A stretch of 64,000 bases of DNA from Hevea brasiliensis (lineage: Eukaryota > Streptophyta > Magnoliopsida > Malpighiales > Euphorbiaceae): positions 14,647,100-14,711,099 of the forward strand of contig NC_079496.1 of assembly GCF_030052815.1 (NCBI RefSeq). Direction: 5' to 3'. This document shows positions 12,499 to 24,502 of the stretch, in pieces (position 1 is the stretch's first letter; each line of letters opens with the position of its first letter). The notes beneath the pieces are model-generated. The model ran no database searches, was not told the origin of the DNA, and was given only the letters and a program-made list of their open reading frames with translations. A program made the translations under genes and the position numbers.

Positions 12499-12645
12499 GG
12501 CTAATTATTAGATGCACCAGGAGTACTAAAAAATAGGGCTCTCTCTCTCTCACAGAAAAGTGCGACCTTTCTACAATATAGAGAGTGGGTCTCACATGAT
12601 TGTGAGAGATGGTGCATGTGCATCGGGTGTACCTAATAATTTCTC
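12499..12645. mobile_element. MULE-like MITE, copy 1
   Basis: 147 bp starting GGCTAATTATTAGATGCACC and ending CCTAATAATTTCTC, with imperfect terminal inverted repeats around AATTATTAG[A/G]T[G/A]CACC. It matches copies at 12649-12795 and 38651-38795. The 9-bp duplication at the third copy suggests Mutator-type mobilisation. No coding capacity. Confidence 0.75.
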
Positions 12646-12648
12646 AAA

Positions 12649-12795
12649 GGGCTAATTATTAGATGCACAGGGTGTACTAAAAAATAATGCTCTCTCTTTC
12701 ACAGAAAAGTGGGCCCTTCCTATAATATAGAGAATGGATCCCACATGATTGTGAGAGATGGTGCATGTGCACCAGGTGCACTTTACAATAAGCCC
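12649..12795. mobile_element. MULE-like MITE, copy 2
   Basis: Adjacent to copy 1 in the same orientation, beginning GGGCTAATTATTAG and ending in a variant terminus (CAATAAGCCC). About 85% like copy 1. The two lie head to tail with only three bases between, so this is either a tandem duplication or a nested insertion at the terminus. Confidence 0.7.
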
Positions 12796-12990
12796 AAAAC
12801 TTGAAAAGGCAAAGAATATGGAGCAAAGGACAGAATTATAAATGAAGTTCCTCGTAATTATTTGCAAAATCACTGTTCACGGCACTATGAATGTACAATA
12901 ATAGATGTTTCACTGAAACAATAAAATGAGATCCTCTTTTAATGTGTAGTAATAGATAGATAATAGGTATATATTTTAAATTATTTTGGC

Positions 12991-13950
12991 TTTTTTTTTT
13001 ATAATCACTAGAATTTTATTAAGATGGTGAAAATAAGAGAGGTTGTGGAAGGGTTACTGCCAATATGCAATCCCCCTTACATGCAACCTAAGGAACATCA
13101 ACCACAACCAAAACAAGATAAAACACCAGAACAGTAGGAAAACACCAAAACAAAAGAGTAGAAAGAAAAAACAAAACTCCAAGACTAGAAACTACAAGAG
13201 TGCAATGAAGTCTAAGGTTCTACTAAGACGCTGTTTTGCCTATGTATCTGCACACGAATTTGCCTCTCTCAACACATGACCAAATGAGATATTTCTTAAA
13301 AGGCATAGGTGATTGGTGACAGAGTTGATAGTGGATGTTAAATGCCAGGGAACCAGGTTTGAATTTTGAGCCCAAGCAACTGCATTTTGGGAATTAGATC
13401 GATTCCACAATAACAGAGTCAATGCCAGTGAGTGGGTTTGGGAATAAAATCAACAGCTCTAAAGCTTTACTGATTGCTTTTAATTCAACATCGTTTGAAT
13501 CATCGCAGCCTGCTTGACATGAGAAAATACACAAGAATTGTCCTGAGTGATCTCTGAGCACCCCTCCAATTGCACTCACCTCTTGCTTTCCCAATGCAGA
13601 ACCATCAATATTCCATTTTAGACACATTGGAGGTGTTGAGGTCCAAATAGCATGTAGGCGAGTTCTCAAAGGGTTATTCCAAGATTTAATGGACTCAGGA
13701 GAAACAAGAAGGTCAATTCCAAAAAAAGGGAATCGAGGTTCAACAGCTTTCATCCATACTGAGACTCAGAATAACATCAAAATGCATAAGGAAATAGTAT
13801 CAGTCACTATTTTATTAAAGATCTAATCATTCTGAGATAGCCAAAGGGACCAACAATTCCAAAAAAAAAAAAAAGTAGTACCAAACCTTTAACTGAAACT
13901 TCCTGGAACTAAGGTGTTTCCATTCAACAAAAGGAGAAGAAATTGATCAT
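12991..13950 (-). mobile_element. L1-type LINE, 3' part (RNase H domain and poly-A tail)
   Basis: The 3' end of a minus-strand non-LTR retrotransposon. Its poly-A tail is the T run at 12991-13000. The minus frames 13394-13753 and 13240-13422 encode the RVT_3-type RNase H found at the C-terminus of plant L1 elements: WNIDGSALG, IGGVLRDHSGQF, then a Glu in 'DVELKAI'. A degenerate stretch upstream (13790-13870) reads NCWSLWLSQND, the usual linker between the zinc-binding and RNase H domains. The LINE continues at 21382 on the far side of the Athila-type element. Several stops and frameshifts make it inactive. Confidence 0.85.
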
Positions 13951-15637
13951 TGATGGTTATCAAATCCACCAGAAATTTAATTAACTGAAATTACCAGTTG
14001 TGAAATATTTTTCTACAATACGTGGTAAGTTCAGGTCGAACCCTAGAGACTAAATTATTAAATTTCGTGCACTTGAAAAAAGAAACAAAGGTTTCGAGGG
14101 GGGGGGGAGGTAATTCGCAATCCAAAGAAGAAATAAAAAATAAAAAATTAAGATCTAAAATTAAATAAGAAACTCTCAAATTAAACAAACTTTAGTCCAA
14201 GGTAATTCTCATTCCAATGTATTGATTCAATCATAGACAAAAGAAATATAATTATATCTTATTGAATACTTAACGTAGATTTACCAAACAGCAAGGTAAA
14301 CCCCTGACTTCCCTATACTCATCAATTCGAGCCTAGCACTCTTATTGACTCTAATTATTAACTGACTTGGTATTAAGCAATCCTCATCAAATTAATAACT
14401 ACTTTAAGAAAAGGAAGTAGTTAAGTTGAATAACAATTTATGAAGCATAAATCATTTAATCCACCCTATTATTTCCTTAGGTTATTATCGAAAACTTAAA
14501 TCATAATCAATAAAATCTAATTGCTACTCATGTTCAATCTTACACAACAATTACGGATTATGAAGATGAACTAGCAATTGATCAAATCAAATAATTAACT
14601 AATATGCCTTTTTAGCAAATCATTCAACAGATCACAGACAAAAAAATAAAAAAATAATAGATATTAAAAAAGACATAAATTAAATTAAGAACCTGGTCTC
14701 ACAAATCACATATAGGAACTTGAATCCCTTGAACTGAATTAAAAACTTAGCCACTCATGTTCATGGCCTACAGAAAAATAAAGAAAAATAAAGAAGAAAT
14801 CTAAAAAGAGAATGGAGAATGAAGGTCTGAATTGGGATGCTTTTAGCAGCTGCCCAAAGACGTATTTATAGTAAAAAACCTAACCCCAAAGATAAGAATC
14901 AAACTAGGAAAAGTTTTGAAATTCCAAAGACAGATTTTCAGCCTGTATTCAAGTCTCTGAAATCAAGGCCAATTTTCAGTGACTTCCTTTCCGAATCTGC
15001 CTCTGCCCTCTTCAGGAAAGTTGTAGCCCTATTTCTTAGCTTTCCAATGGGTACTCATTTGCCCAAATCTGAGGTCTACAACCCAAGTTATGGCCCAAAA
15101 ACTAGGACTGGTTCAGACAAACGGTCCAGCCTATAGTGACAACTTCATTGCTGTTTTTGACAATTAAAATGGCCTCATCTCTCGTCCAGCCCTTCATAGA
15201 AGTTGTAAAGGTGGCTTTTAAGGTTCAATTGGGCTTGGGCTTGCTTCATTTAGACATCTGAAACTCCAAATATAAAATAAATACTAAAACTGGTTGTGAC
15301 ACATCAAGTCTGAGCGTTTGCAATAGATCCATAGCTTATTTTGTCAATCTTGGAGACTGATTTGGGCTTTGGTCCCTCTTTATTATTTGAAGTGCTCTAT
15401 CTTAGCTTTTCAATGGATTAAACAGCACTTAATTTGGAGACCCACAACTTTAGAAACACCTGAAAAATACAGCAAATGTCAAATGCTGAAAATTTCTCCA
15501 TTTAACACAATTATTCCACAACTATCTAAAAATATGCCTAAATGATAAATATATTTTAACCAACTGAATCAAACATAAAAACACACTAAAAAAACTAAAT
15601 ATGATGAGAGTAAAATTAATAAATTATGCACTTATCA
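13951..15637 (-). repeat. 3' LTR of the Athila-type element
   Basis: 1687 bp, TG...CA, matching 19660-21381 at roughly 93-95% by eye. It lacks the short tandem duplication seen in the other LTR. The plus ORF 14837-15136 inside it is not a gene. Confidence 0.93.
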
Positions 15638-15652
15638 AATTCCCCCACACTT
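15638..15652 (-). other. Polypurine tract of the Athila-type element
   Basis: On the minus strand GTGTGGGGGAATT directly precedes the 3' LTR, the expected site of plus-strand priming. Confidence 0.8.
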
Positions 15653-16757
15653 ATTCCATGCTTGTCCTCAAGCATGACTTAAACTCTTAATCAACTCCAC
15701 TTAAAAGTTCCTTAACTTCACCCTATCACAATATTCTCTAACAAAAGATTAAAATTTTTAAAGAAGAGGCAAGTAAGGTAATAACCATCACAACAAATTC
15801 CATCAACACCATATCAATAATTTTTCAACACAAAACAAAAGGCTTGAAATCAATTAAGCTCACACAATTAAAGTTTCATAAAATTTTTAAGTCAATACAC
15901 ACCAAAACACAAGGTTAATTTATCAAGGCACAACAATTATAGCTCTTTGCAAATCTTAGGGGAGATAGAAATGCCCCCCTTTTTTTTTTTTTGAAATTGC
16001 GCTTCTCTCCTGTCATAGTTATCACATTTTTTTTTTATTTCAACCGTCACCTTCAGAAAAGTACCTTGCTTATATCCTAGCTAGCTTTTGGCCTGAGAAT
16101 CGACATGGGGTTCATGAAGACCCCTGGTTAGTTTGCTTAACTAAAATAGCGGAGCAATTTTCAAGTTCAACCTTTTATTTCCCCCAATTTATGCATCTAC
16201 ATATTATAAAGTGTCCTGATAGATTAAACAAAGTTCTGAAATATGCATGACATTAGTTTAAAGCACACATAACTAATCATTTCACCATTAAATCAAGCTT
16301 AAATGATTTATGCAGAAAATATTGCTATATGGTATGGAGAAGAGAGAAAATCCATCATTAAAGTTACTATTACCTTGCCTAAAATCTCAAAAATTCAATC
16401 TAAAATAGAAAAGTTATTTCAAGGACAAAGCACTTCTCTCCGAGAGTTAATAAAGAAGCACGAATTAAGCTTATGAGAACAAATTTTATTTTATTATTTT
16501 TATTTTATTTTATTTTATTTTACTTTTTTTTTTAACAATTAAAAAGATTGCAGCAACAAATTTCTCCTCCTCCACTCTTAAAACTCACATTGTACCCATT
16601 GTAAAGCCTAAATGCAAAAGAAAAGAAAAAAAAGGCTAGAAAATAAAATAAAGTAAGGGAAAGAAAACAAATCTAATTATGGCTAACAAGCCACCCATGG
16701 GTTGCCTTCCAAGAAGCACTTTTATTTATCGTCGTTAGCTCGACATGACAAAGCTCC
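15653..16757 (-). other. 3' untranslated region of the Athila-type element
   Basis: 1.1 kb between the end of the ORF and the polypurine tract. AT-rich, with homopolymer runs (for example 15979-15992). No env-like ORF, which Athila elements may carry here, is visible. Confidence 0.6.
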
Positions 16758-18980
16758 TTAATCCACTGGATTCTCGTGAAACCCCTCATAAAATGGCTTA
16801 AGTTCATGACCGTTGACCTTGAACACCTTATTAGTTCCTAAACTTTGAATTTCAACCGCACCATAAGGAAACACATTCGTAACAACAAAAGGTCCAATCC
16901 AACGAGAACGCAACTTACCAATCATCAGCTTCAATCTGGAATTATACAATAAAACTTTTTGCCCAGTCACAAACTGCTTCCTTAGTTTATCATGGAATGC
17001 CTTTGTCTTTTCTTTATAGATCCTAGAATTCTCATAAGCCTTAAGGCGAATTTCCTCTAATTCATGCAATTGTGATTTTCTTTCTAACTCATCCTCAAAG
17101 ACATCCTGCACAAATGTATCAACAACATTAATAGAAAAGATAGAATTATTATTAGCAGGATACTTCACAACATTAAAGATATTAAATTTGATAGTCTCTC
17201 CATCAAACTCCATAGTTAAGGTACCCTCATCTACATCAATTTTTGTCTTGGCAGTTTTTAGGAAAGGTCTTCCAAACAAAATCAAAATTGAATTTGATGA
17301 GAGAGCACTATCATCCTCCATATCCAGAATGTAAAAATCTGCAGGAAAAATCAATCCTCCAACCTGCACCAACACATCCTCAACTACTCCCAATGGGTAA
17401 GCATTAGAACGATCAACTAACTGAATAATGACACTGGTTTCTTTCAAAGGACCCAAATTTAAAGTTTGAAAAACTGAATTTGACATAACATTAATAGATG
17501 CTCCTAAATCTGCCCTTGCACTTTCAAATTTAGAATCACCTATTCTACAGGGAATAGAAAATGAACCTAGATCCTTACACTTAGGGGGTAATTTTTGCTG
17601 AATTAATGCTGACACATTTTCCCCCACATTGATCTTCTCATTATTCCTCAACTTGCACTTTGTAGTGCATAACTCCTTAAGGAATTTGGCATATCTGGGT
17701 ACTTGTTTGATCGCATCCAGTAAAGGTATATTGACCTCTACCTTCCTGAAAGTCTCCAAAATTTCTTTCTCTTGTTCTTCTTTCTTCGTCTTGGCCAACC
17801 TGCAAGGGAATGGAGGAAGAACAGAATTATTAACCTTATTTAGTTTAAGTTTAGTATTTACCTTAATTTCAGGAACTTCAAACTCTTTTTCTCCTGGCTT
17901 CTTCTTTTTTATTGGCTCATGTGGAGTCTGATTATCAACTTCTTTCCCACTCCGCAACAGTATCGTACTTGCATTTTCTCTGGGGTTCATAACTGTTTGT
18001 GACGGAAGCTTTCCAAAACCTTGAGCTTCCAGCTTACTCACAGATGAGGTTAACTGACCAATCTGCCTCTCTATGTTTTGAATGCTATTTCTGGTCTCTT
18101 GTTGAAACTGTTGTGTATTGTTAGCCAAAGCCTTAACAATTTCATCAATTGACATACCTTGATTTGAGAGAGGCGGAGGTAGTTGATTCACTTGTGGTCT
18201 TTGCTGCTGGTATCGATTTTGCATCTTTTGATTCCCATAACTCAAATTGGGATGATCTCGCCATCCTGGATTATAAGTATTAGAAAAGGGATCATACCTG
18301 TGTTGTGGCTGTCCATAATTTCCTACTGTATTAACATGTTGCATTGATTCATCCTCTTGTAACGCAGGACACATGTTAATAGCATGACCCGAACCTGAAC
18401 AAATTCCACATACCTTAACAGTTTGCATTTTTCCTACAGCTAATTGCCTCACCAAAGAAGTTAAATAAGAAATCTGTTTCTCAAGGTTGGATGTACTTAC
18501 CTCATTAACCTTCATGGGTGTGTGATCCATTCTCATTCCAAACTGCTGAGAGTTTGCTGCCATGTTAGCAATCAGCCTCCTTGCCTCTTCTGGTGTCTTA
18601 TCAACCAAAGCTCCTCCACTAGCAGCATCTATCATACTGCGGTCCATTGGTAGAAGTCTCTCATAGAAATATTGAATCAATAGCTGCTCACTTATTTGAT
18701 GATGGGGACAGCTTGCACACAACTTCTTAAATCTCTCCCAATACTCATACAAACTCTCTCCATTGTACTGCCGGATGTCACAAATTTCTTTTCTTATGTT
18801 GGCAGCGTGGGAAGCAGGAAAATACTTCTCCAGAAATATCTGTTTCATTCCATTCCATGAGTTGATAGATCCAGAAGGAAGGTAATACAACCAATCCTTA
18901 GCTGTGCCCTCCAGTGAGAAAGGAAAGCTCGAAGCTTGATCTGATCCTCTGAAACTCCTTGAGGTTTCATGCTGGAACAC
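16758..18980 (-). CDS. Gag-protease fused to integrase C-terminus (740 aa ORF)
   Basis: Uninterrupted minus-strand ORF. Residues 20-145 are a Retrotrans_gag domain ([25 protein letters not shown]). 191-204 is a CCHC zinc knuckle (C-x2-C-x4-H-x4-C). 250-310 is Gln-rich. About 470-600 is an aspartic protease of the RVP type with DLGAS at 491-495, where the usual motif is D[ST]G. From about 637 the protein changes to [20 protein letters not shown] and [12 protein letters not shown], the C-terminal end of a Ty3 integrase. RT, RNase H and the zinc-binding and catalytic integrase domains, ~900 residues in full elements, are absent with no loss of frame. The first Met is not the true start: gag begins upstream (to 19354) and is joined by a one-base loss near 18922-18926, so the full-length gag cannot be made. 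Confidence 0.85.
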   Translation of the reverse strand: MFQHETSRSFRGSDQASSFPFSLEGTAKDWLYYLPSGSINSWNGMKQIFLEKYFPASHAANIRKEICDIRQYNGESLYEYWERFKKLCASCPHHQISEQLLIQYFYERLLPMDRSMIDAASGGALVDKTPEEARRLIANMAANSQQFGMRMDHTPMKVNEVSTSNLEKQISYLTSLVRQLAVGKMQTVKVCGICSGSGHAINMCPALQEDESMQHVNTVGNYGQPQHRYDPFSNTYNPGWRDHPNLSYGNQKMQNRYQQQRPQVNQLPPPLSNQGMSIDEIVKALANNTQQFQQETRNSIQNIERQIGQLTSSVSKLEAQGFGKLPSQTVMNPRENASTILLRSGKEVDNQTPHEPIKKKKPGEKEFEVPEIKVNTKLKLNKVNNSVLPPFPCRLAKTKKEEQEKEILETFRKVEVNIPLLDAIKQVPRYAKFLKELCTTKCKLRNNEKINVGENVSALIQQKLPPKCKDLGSFSIPCRIGDSKFESARADLGASINVMSNSVFQTLNLGPLKETSVIIQLVDRSNAYPLGVVEDVLVQVGGLIFPADFYILDMEDDSALSSNSILILFGRPFLKTAKTKIDVDEGTLTMEFDGETIKFNIFNVVKYPANNNSIFSINVVDTFVQDVFEDELERKSQLHELEEIRLKAYENSRIYKEKTKAFHDKLRKQFVTGQKVLLYNSRLKLMIGKLRSRWIGPFVVTNVFPYGAVEIQSLGTNKVFKVNGHELKPFYEGFHENPVD

Positions 18981-19354
18981 ACAACATGAAATTCCTTTAG
19001 ATGCTTATGTGGATCCTCACCTGCAAGACCATGAAATTTAGGCAATAAATGGATTAGTCCAGATTTTAACTCAAAAGCAACATTTAAAGCAGGGTATTGG
19101 ATACACAAAAGCTATTGGTTTAGATTAGGAGCAACCAACTCTTTTTAAGTCCTAGCAGCCATGGTCTTGTTTTCGGAACTTGACTCTGAATCCGAATCTG
19201 AACTTAGCTCCTTTGGAGATTGGACTCCTTCAGATGTACTCGAAATCTGCCTAGCTTGCTTAGCTAATTTTCTCAACCGTTTAGCTATTTTTTCTACTTC
19301 TGGATCAAAGATCAACTCACCAGATTGAGAAGTTCTTGTCATAAACAAAAACAA
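18921..19354 (-). pseudogene. N-terminal gag of the Athila-type element, broken
   Basis: Minus frames 19145-19354 (acidic/Ser-rich, MTRTSQSGELIFDP...) and 18845-19108 ([18 protein letters not shown]) are the amino end of the same gag. A stop at 19145-19147 and another about 40 bp further separate the first two parts, and a one-base loss near 18922-18926 shifts the frame before the long ORF. The element therefore no longer encodes continuous Gag. Confidence 0.75.
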
Positions 19355-19633
19355 ATCAAAGTAAAAACAGAGAAATGCCTCAAAATCCTAGAAAAAAATG
19401 GAATTTGGCCTCAAGGGGGTGGGGCCAATGAATCCAATGGATTGATTAGTCTTGATCAGCGCATCGTTTCCTTCAAAATAGGTATGGGCCGCCCTCCAAA
19501 TTCAACCAAAAATTTGTCGATGAATAGTAACACCATAATTTTTTTTTCAAAAAACTGAAAATAACAACACTTCACAAATAAAATTAATAACAAAATACCC
19601 TAACACTAAAAACACGAAATCCAATGAATTTCA

Positions 19634-19652
19634 TTCCCCGGCAACGGCGCCA
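19634..19652 (-). other. Primer binding site, tRNA-Asp type
   Basis: The plus strand reads TTCCCCGGCAACGGCGCCA, identical to the 3' end of plant tRNA-Asp including CCA; the minus-strand RNA is complementary to it. It starts seven bases inside the 5' LTR. This primer is usual for Athila/Tat elements. Confidence 0.9.
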
Positions 19653-19659
19653 AAATTCT

Positions 19660-21381
19660 TGATGGTTATCGAATCCACTAGAAATTTAATTAACTGAAAT
19701 TACCAGTTGTGAAATATTTTTCTGCAATATGTGGTAAGTCCAGGTCAAACCCTAGAGATTGAATTATTAAATTTCGTACACTTGGAAAAAGAAACAAAGG
19801 TTGGGGGGGGGGTGTAATTCGCAATCCAAAGAAGAAATAAAAAATAAAAAATTAAGATATAAAATTAAATAAGAAACTCTCAAATTAAACAAACTTCAGT
19901 CCAAGGTAATTCTCATTACAATGCATTAATTCAATCATAGACAAAAGAAATATAATTATATCTTATTGAATACTTAACGTAGATTTACCAAACAGTGAGG
20001 TAAACCCCTAACTTCCCTATACTCATCAATTCGAGCCCAGCACTCTTATTGACTCTAATTATTAACTGAGTTGGTATTAAGCAATCCTCATCAAATTAAT
20101 AACTGCTTTAAGAAAAGGAAGTAGTGAAGTTGAATAATAATTTATGAAGCATAAATCATTTAATCCACCCTATTATTTTCTTAGGTTATTATGGAAAACT
20201 TGGATCATAATCAATAAAACCTAATTGCTACTCATGTTCAATCTTACACAACAATTACGGATTATGAATATGAACTAGCAATTGATCAAATCAAATAATT
20301 AACTAATAGGCCTTTTTAGCAAATCATTCAACAGATCAAAGACAAAGAATCAGAAAATAATAGATATTCAAAAAGACATAAATTAAATTAAGAACTTGGT
20401 CTCACAAATCACATATAAGAACTTGAATCCCTTGAACTGAATTAAAAACTTAGCCACTCATGTTCATGGCCTACAGAAAAATAAAGAAAAATAAAGAAGA
20501 AATCTAAAAAGAGAGTGGAGAATGAAAGCATTCAAATGGAGAACGAAAGCATTCAAATGGAGAACGAAGGTCTGAATTGGGATGCTTTTAGCTGCTGCCC
20601 AAAGACGTATTTATAGTAAAAACCTAACCCCAGAGATAGAAACCAAAGTAGGAAAAGTTTTGAAATTCAAAAGACAGATTTTCAGCCTGCATTCACGTCT
20701 CTGAAATCAAGGCCGATTTTCAGTGACTTTCTTTTTGAATCTGCCTCTGCCCTCTTCAAGAAAGTTATAGCCCTATTTCTTAGCTTTCCAACAGGTACTC
20801 ATTTGCCTAAATCCAAGTTCTACAGTCCAAGTTATGGCATAAAAACCAGGACTGGTTCAGACAAATGGTCCAGCCCATAGTGACGACTTCATTGCCGTTT
20901 TTGACAATTAAAATGGCCTCATCTCGCATCTAGCCCTTCATAGAAGTTGTAGATGTGGCTCTTAAGGTTCAATTGGGCTTGGGCTTGCTTTATTTGGAAG
21001 TCTAAAACTCCAGATACAAAATAAATACTGAAACTGGTTGTGACACATTAAGTCTGAGCTTTTGCAATAGATCCATAGCTCATTTTGTCAACCTTGGAGA
21101 CTAATTTAAGCTTTGGTCCCTCTTTATCATTTGAAGTGCTCTATCTTAGCTTTTCAATGGATTAAACAACACTTAATTTGGAGACCCACAACTTTAGAAA
21201 CACCTGAAAAATACAGCAAAGGTCAAATGCTAAAAATTTCTCCATTTAACACAATTATTCCACAACTATCTAAAAATATGCCTAAATGATAAATATATTT
21301 TAACCAACTAAATTAAACATAAAAACACACTAAAAACACTAAATGTGATGGGAGTAAAATTAATAAATTATGCACTTATCA
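19660..21381 (-). repeat. 5' LTR of the Athila-type element
   Basis: 1722 bp, TG...CA. It differs from the 3' LTR by scattered, mainly transition changes and by a short tandem duplication at 20526-20567. Confidence 0.93.
20526..20567. repeat. ~21-bp tandem duplication in the 5' LTR
   Basis: The unit around 'gcattcaaatggagaacgaa' occurs twice in a row here and is absent at the same place (~14815) in the other LTR. It accounts for most of the 35-bp length difference and arose after insertion. Confidence 0.8.
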
Positions 21382-22214
21382 ATCGTGGATAGCTTATTCC
21401 CCACCATCTAAAAAACTAATTCCAAACATCCCAAGAGTGCTTGCCAAAAATGAATAAATGGGATACAGTTTCATTTGAGATAGAGCATTTGGAACAAATA
21501 TCCATAGAGGCGTGAATAATGTTAATTGAGGAAAGCCAATTTCTTGTGCAAATTTGATTATGACATGCAACCAAACTGAAATTTCAACTTTCGGTGGGGC
21601 AAAACGAAGCCATACAAATGGTGGGATTTCCACATTCTGCGAGAATGCTGCCATTAGAATTTTATACATGGACTTCACTGAAAAGGAACCATTTGGGACA
21701 GGCTTCCAAATTGGCTTATCCAACCTTGATTGGCAGAGTTTAATTTGAGCAAGGATCTAAAGTAGTTAAGCTAAAAGAATGAGTTCCCATTCAAAAAGAT
21801 TGCGTCTCCATTCAAACTTCAATTTCCAAAATGATCCATTCCAAGCGCCAAACTCACTAACTAGGCCATTCGGTTTCAGAGAAATATTAAAAAGCCTGGA
21901 AAAGGAGAATTTCATAGTTGTGTTTGATGCCCATTTATCATGTCAAAAGGGAATAGTGTCCCCACTGCCAACTACAAATGAGATGTAATCTAGTATAGGA
22001 ATCCCATTTACGTAGTTCCCAGCAGACATTTAAATTTCATGTCAAATTGGAGAAATATTGCTTCTTTCAATCATAGGGAGGCTATTATCCATATAAAAGG
22101 AGTATTTAGATCTCAAAACTGAAACCCAAGGAGAGTGTGGTTATTGCTGCATTCTCCATAGCCATTTAAATAACAAAGCTTATTTGTGTTTGTGAATATC
22201 AAGAATCCCCAATC
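21382..22214 (-). mobile_element. L1-type LINE, middle part (end of RT, zf-RVT domain)
   Basis: The minus strand carries, in broken frames, RLGILDIHK and ALLFKWLWR near the right end, VVGSGDTIPF and HDKWAS near 21920-21970, and KPVPNGSFSVKSMYKILM...FVWLRFAPPKVEISVWL in 21394-21723. This is the usual order of plant L1 ORF2: the end of RT and then the reverse-transcriptase zinc-binding domain. It joins 38394-38897 on one side (copia insertion) and 12991-13950 on the other (Athila-type insertion). Multiple stops. Confidence 0.85.
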
Positions 22215-22487
22215 TGATAGAAAGAAACAAACTAGTAATGGAGGAACATAGAACAAGATTGGACAAGTTTTATTACTCACACATAATCTGAACTTACAAT
22301 CACTGCTCCTTTATATAGAGCAAAGCTAACAATCAAATACATAAAAATAGGAACCACTAATGCTGCATCTAAAGACTCGGTATAAGTCATAGACTACTAC
22401 TTTATTAACAAACTCCTTTAAGCTAGGACAACTGTTAACAAAATAAAGACTATTTCAAAACCACGTGTATACCAAAAATCCCCAACA
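22215..22487 (-). repeat. 3' LTR of the copia element
   Basis: 273 bp, about 95% like the 5' LTR by eye (roughly 13 substitutions and a few one-base indels). Followed internally by the polypurine tract. Confidence 0.95.
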
Positions 22488-22502
22488 TTCCCTCCTTTAA
22501 AC
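22488..22502 (-). other. Polypurine tract of the copia element
   Basis: Minus strand AAAGGAGGGAA immediately before the 3' LTR. Confidence 0.85.
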
Positions 22503-22523
22503 TAAAGTTCTCAAACATTTAGT

Positions 22524-23111
22524 TTAATTTAGATCTTCCAAAGTGCAAACACCAAGTAGCTTTCTGAGTTTCACAAATGATGCCATCTTAAGGGGTTTAG
22601 TAAATAGATCAGCAAGCTGCTTTTCACTTCTGCAATAGACAATATCAATTACTCCATCTTTTGTAAGATCCCTTAAGAAGTGAAACTTAACATCAATATG
22701 CTTGTTTCTGCCATATAGAATTGGATTTTTAGATAGCTTTATTACCGAATTACTGTCACAATAAATTGTTGTGGCTCCCTGTTGCTTGAACTTCAGATCT
22801 TTAAGGATTCGCCTTAGCCAAATAGCTTGACAAGCACATGAAGTTGCAGTTACGAATTCAGCTTCTGTGGTTGACAAAGTGACAATTTGTTGCTTTTTGG
22901 ATGACCATGAAACAACTCTAGAACCTAGCATAAACACAAATCCACTTGTGCTTTTCCTATCATCTGGGTCCCCTGCAAAGACGCTATCAGAAAATCCAAA
23001 TAACTCTGACTTCTCTCCTTTCTTGTAAAAAATTCCAAAATTAATGGTACCTTGCAAGTACCTGAGAATTCTTTTAGCTGCTAGCAAATGTATCTCTTTC
23101 GGATGCTCCAT
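22524..23111 (-). pseudogene. Copia RNase H domain
   Basis: 195-codon minus frame with the copia RNase H signature: AAKRILRYLQGT, the first catalytic Asp in GFSDSVFAGD, SWSSKKQQIVTLSTTEAEF, YCDSNSVIKLSKNP, HIDVKFHFLRD and QLADLFTKPL. These residues are intact, but the frame is shifted relative to the RT part near 23110, so it is not translated as one polyprotein. Confidence 0.9.
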
Positions 23112-24065
23112 ATATCTACTGAGCTGACAACATGCATTATGTTGGGTCTGGTGGTTGTTAAATACATTAAACTCCCTACAATCTGCTTGTATAAAGTGTT
23201 GTCCACCTTTCTTCCATCAGGTTCTTTCACGAGCTTCAAGCCCATTTCCATCGGTGTGCTTACAAAATTGCAATTCTTCATCTGAAACCTGTCTAAGATT
23301 TCTTGCGCATATTTATTTTGAGAAATAAAAATTCTAGCAGTAGATTGTTTCACTTCTATGCCAAAAAAGTAATGCATCAAACCAAGATCGGACCTATCAA
23401 ATTCAACCATCATGGACTCTTTAAAATTTTCAAACATGGTATTATCATTTCCAGTGAATATTAGATCATCAACGTATAATAGAACAATAAGCATTCTCCC
23501 ACCATCTCCAAATTTAAGAAAAAGTGTATGCTCATAGGGACACGTTCGAAACCCCTCTTTCAAAAAATATGCTTCAATGCGACTATACCAAGCACGCGGT
23601 GCTTGTTTTAGTCCATAAAGTGCCTTTTTTAATTTATACACTTTATGTTCATTTCTAACCATAATATATCCAAGAGGTTGTTCAATAAATGCTTGCTCCT
23701 TTAAATCTCCATGTAAGAAAGCCGATTTCACATCCAACTAGAAGATAGGCTATGAGTTTTGTGCAGCCAATGCAATAACCAACCTGATTGTGTCATGTCT
23801 AGTAGTAGGAGCAAAAACTTCTTTATAATCAACGCCGAACTCTTGGTTGTAGCCTTTAACAACCAATCGCGCCTTGTGCTTGTCAATCTCACCGTTCTCC
23901 TTCAATTTTGTCTTATATACCCATTTCACGCCAATGGTCTTTTGCCCTTTTGGAAGCTCCATCAACTCCCAGGTGTTGTTCCTCTCAATAGCATCAATTT
24001 TAACATCCATAGCCTTTCGCCATTTTGATTCTTTTACAGCTCCTTCAAAGGTTACAGGATCACAA
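23112..24065 (-). pseudogene. Copia reverse transcriptase domain
   Basis: RVT_2-type reverse transcriptase. The upstream frame (23750-24065) has WRKAMDVKIDAIERNNTWEL and GVKWVYKTKLK...KARLVVKGYNQEFGVDY. The downstream frame (23112-23737) has DVKSAFLHGDL, the YVDDLIFTG catalytic motif and LYKQIVGSLMYL. Between them two TAG codons replace a Trp and a Gln (23738-23752), both explained by C-to-T/G-to-A change of TGG and CAG. The 5' end of this domain is cut at the TTGTG target site of the Ty3 insertion. After removal of the insertion, the frame runs through from the integrase side (...FTDC/DPVTF...). Confidence 0.9.
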
Positions 24066-24139
24066 TGTAACGATCGGGCTCCAACCATTAGAGGAATTGT
24101 CCGCTTTGGCCATAAGCCTCACGGTTTTGTCTCATAGGT

Positions 24140-24235
24140 GGAATGGAGAACTTCTCAGGAGATCACCCATTCTAGGATTTCTCTCAAGCGAGCACGCTTA
24201 ACCTTGGAGTTCTTCCAACTCTCCAGGCCATTACA
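24140..24235 (-). other. 5S rRNA-like region of the TRIM 3' LTR
   Basis: Minus-strand sequence resembling 5S rRNA from before box A (AAGCGTGCTCGC, 24189-24200) through box C (GGGTGATCTCCTGAGAAGTT, 24155-24174). The spacing is close to that of real 5S genes. In Cassandra this part could recruit RNA polymerase III factors. It is not a functional 5S gene: the rest of the molecule is missing. Confidence 0.75.
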
Positions 24236-24502
24236 CCAAAAGGCGCTTCTAGTGATTAGTTCCCCCATTTTATATATCATTACTTTTTGAACCCAAGACC
24301 ATCTCCGTGCTTTGCCGATATGGGATTTGCCTAAGGGACCTTTCTCCCCCCCTTTCGAGACTCAGCGTCCTCGCTGAGGTTTGCCCCACCATCGCCCAAG
24401 AGGACACGCGAGCAGCTCTGATACCAATTGTAATAATCGGGCTCCAACCACTAGAGGAATTGTCTACTTTGGCCATAAGCCTCATAGTTTTGTCCCATAG
24501 GT

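Larger units (their letters stand above)
13951..21381 (-). mobile_element. Athila/Tat-type Ty3 retrotransposon lacking RT and RNase H
   Basis: Complete 7.4-kb element bounded by two ~1.7-kb LTRs (TGATGG...TTATCA) and flanked by ATCAT (13946-13950) and ATCGT (21382-21386), a 5-bp duplication with one change. It reads on the minus strand. The primer site matches the 3' end of tRNA-Asp, and the polypurine tract adjoins the left LTR. Long LTRs, the tRNA-Asp primer and the gag type fit the Athila/Tat branch. The single long ORF joins gag and protease directly to the integrase C-terminus, so RT, RNase H and the integrase core are missing and the element must depend on others. It sits inside the L1 LINE, between that LINE's zinc-binding and RNase H domains. 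Confidence 0.92.

Noticed and set aside
17629..17931. 100-codon plus ORF
   Set aside because: Antisense shadow of the gag-protease ORF, with no start context or homology.
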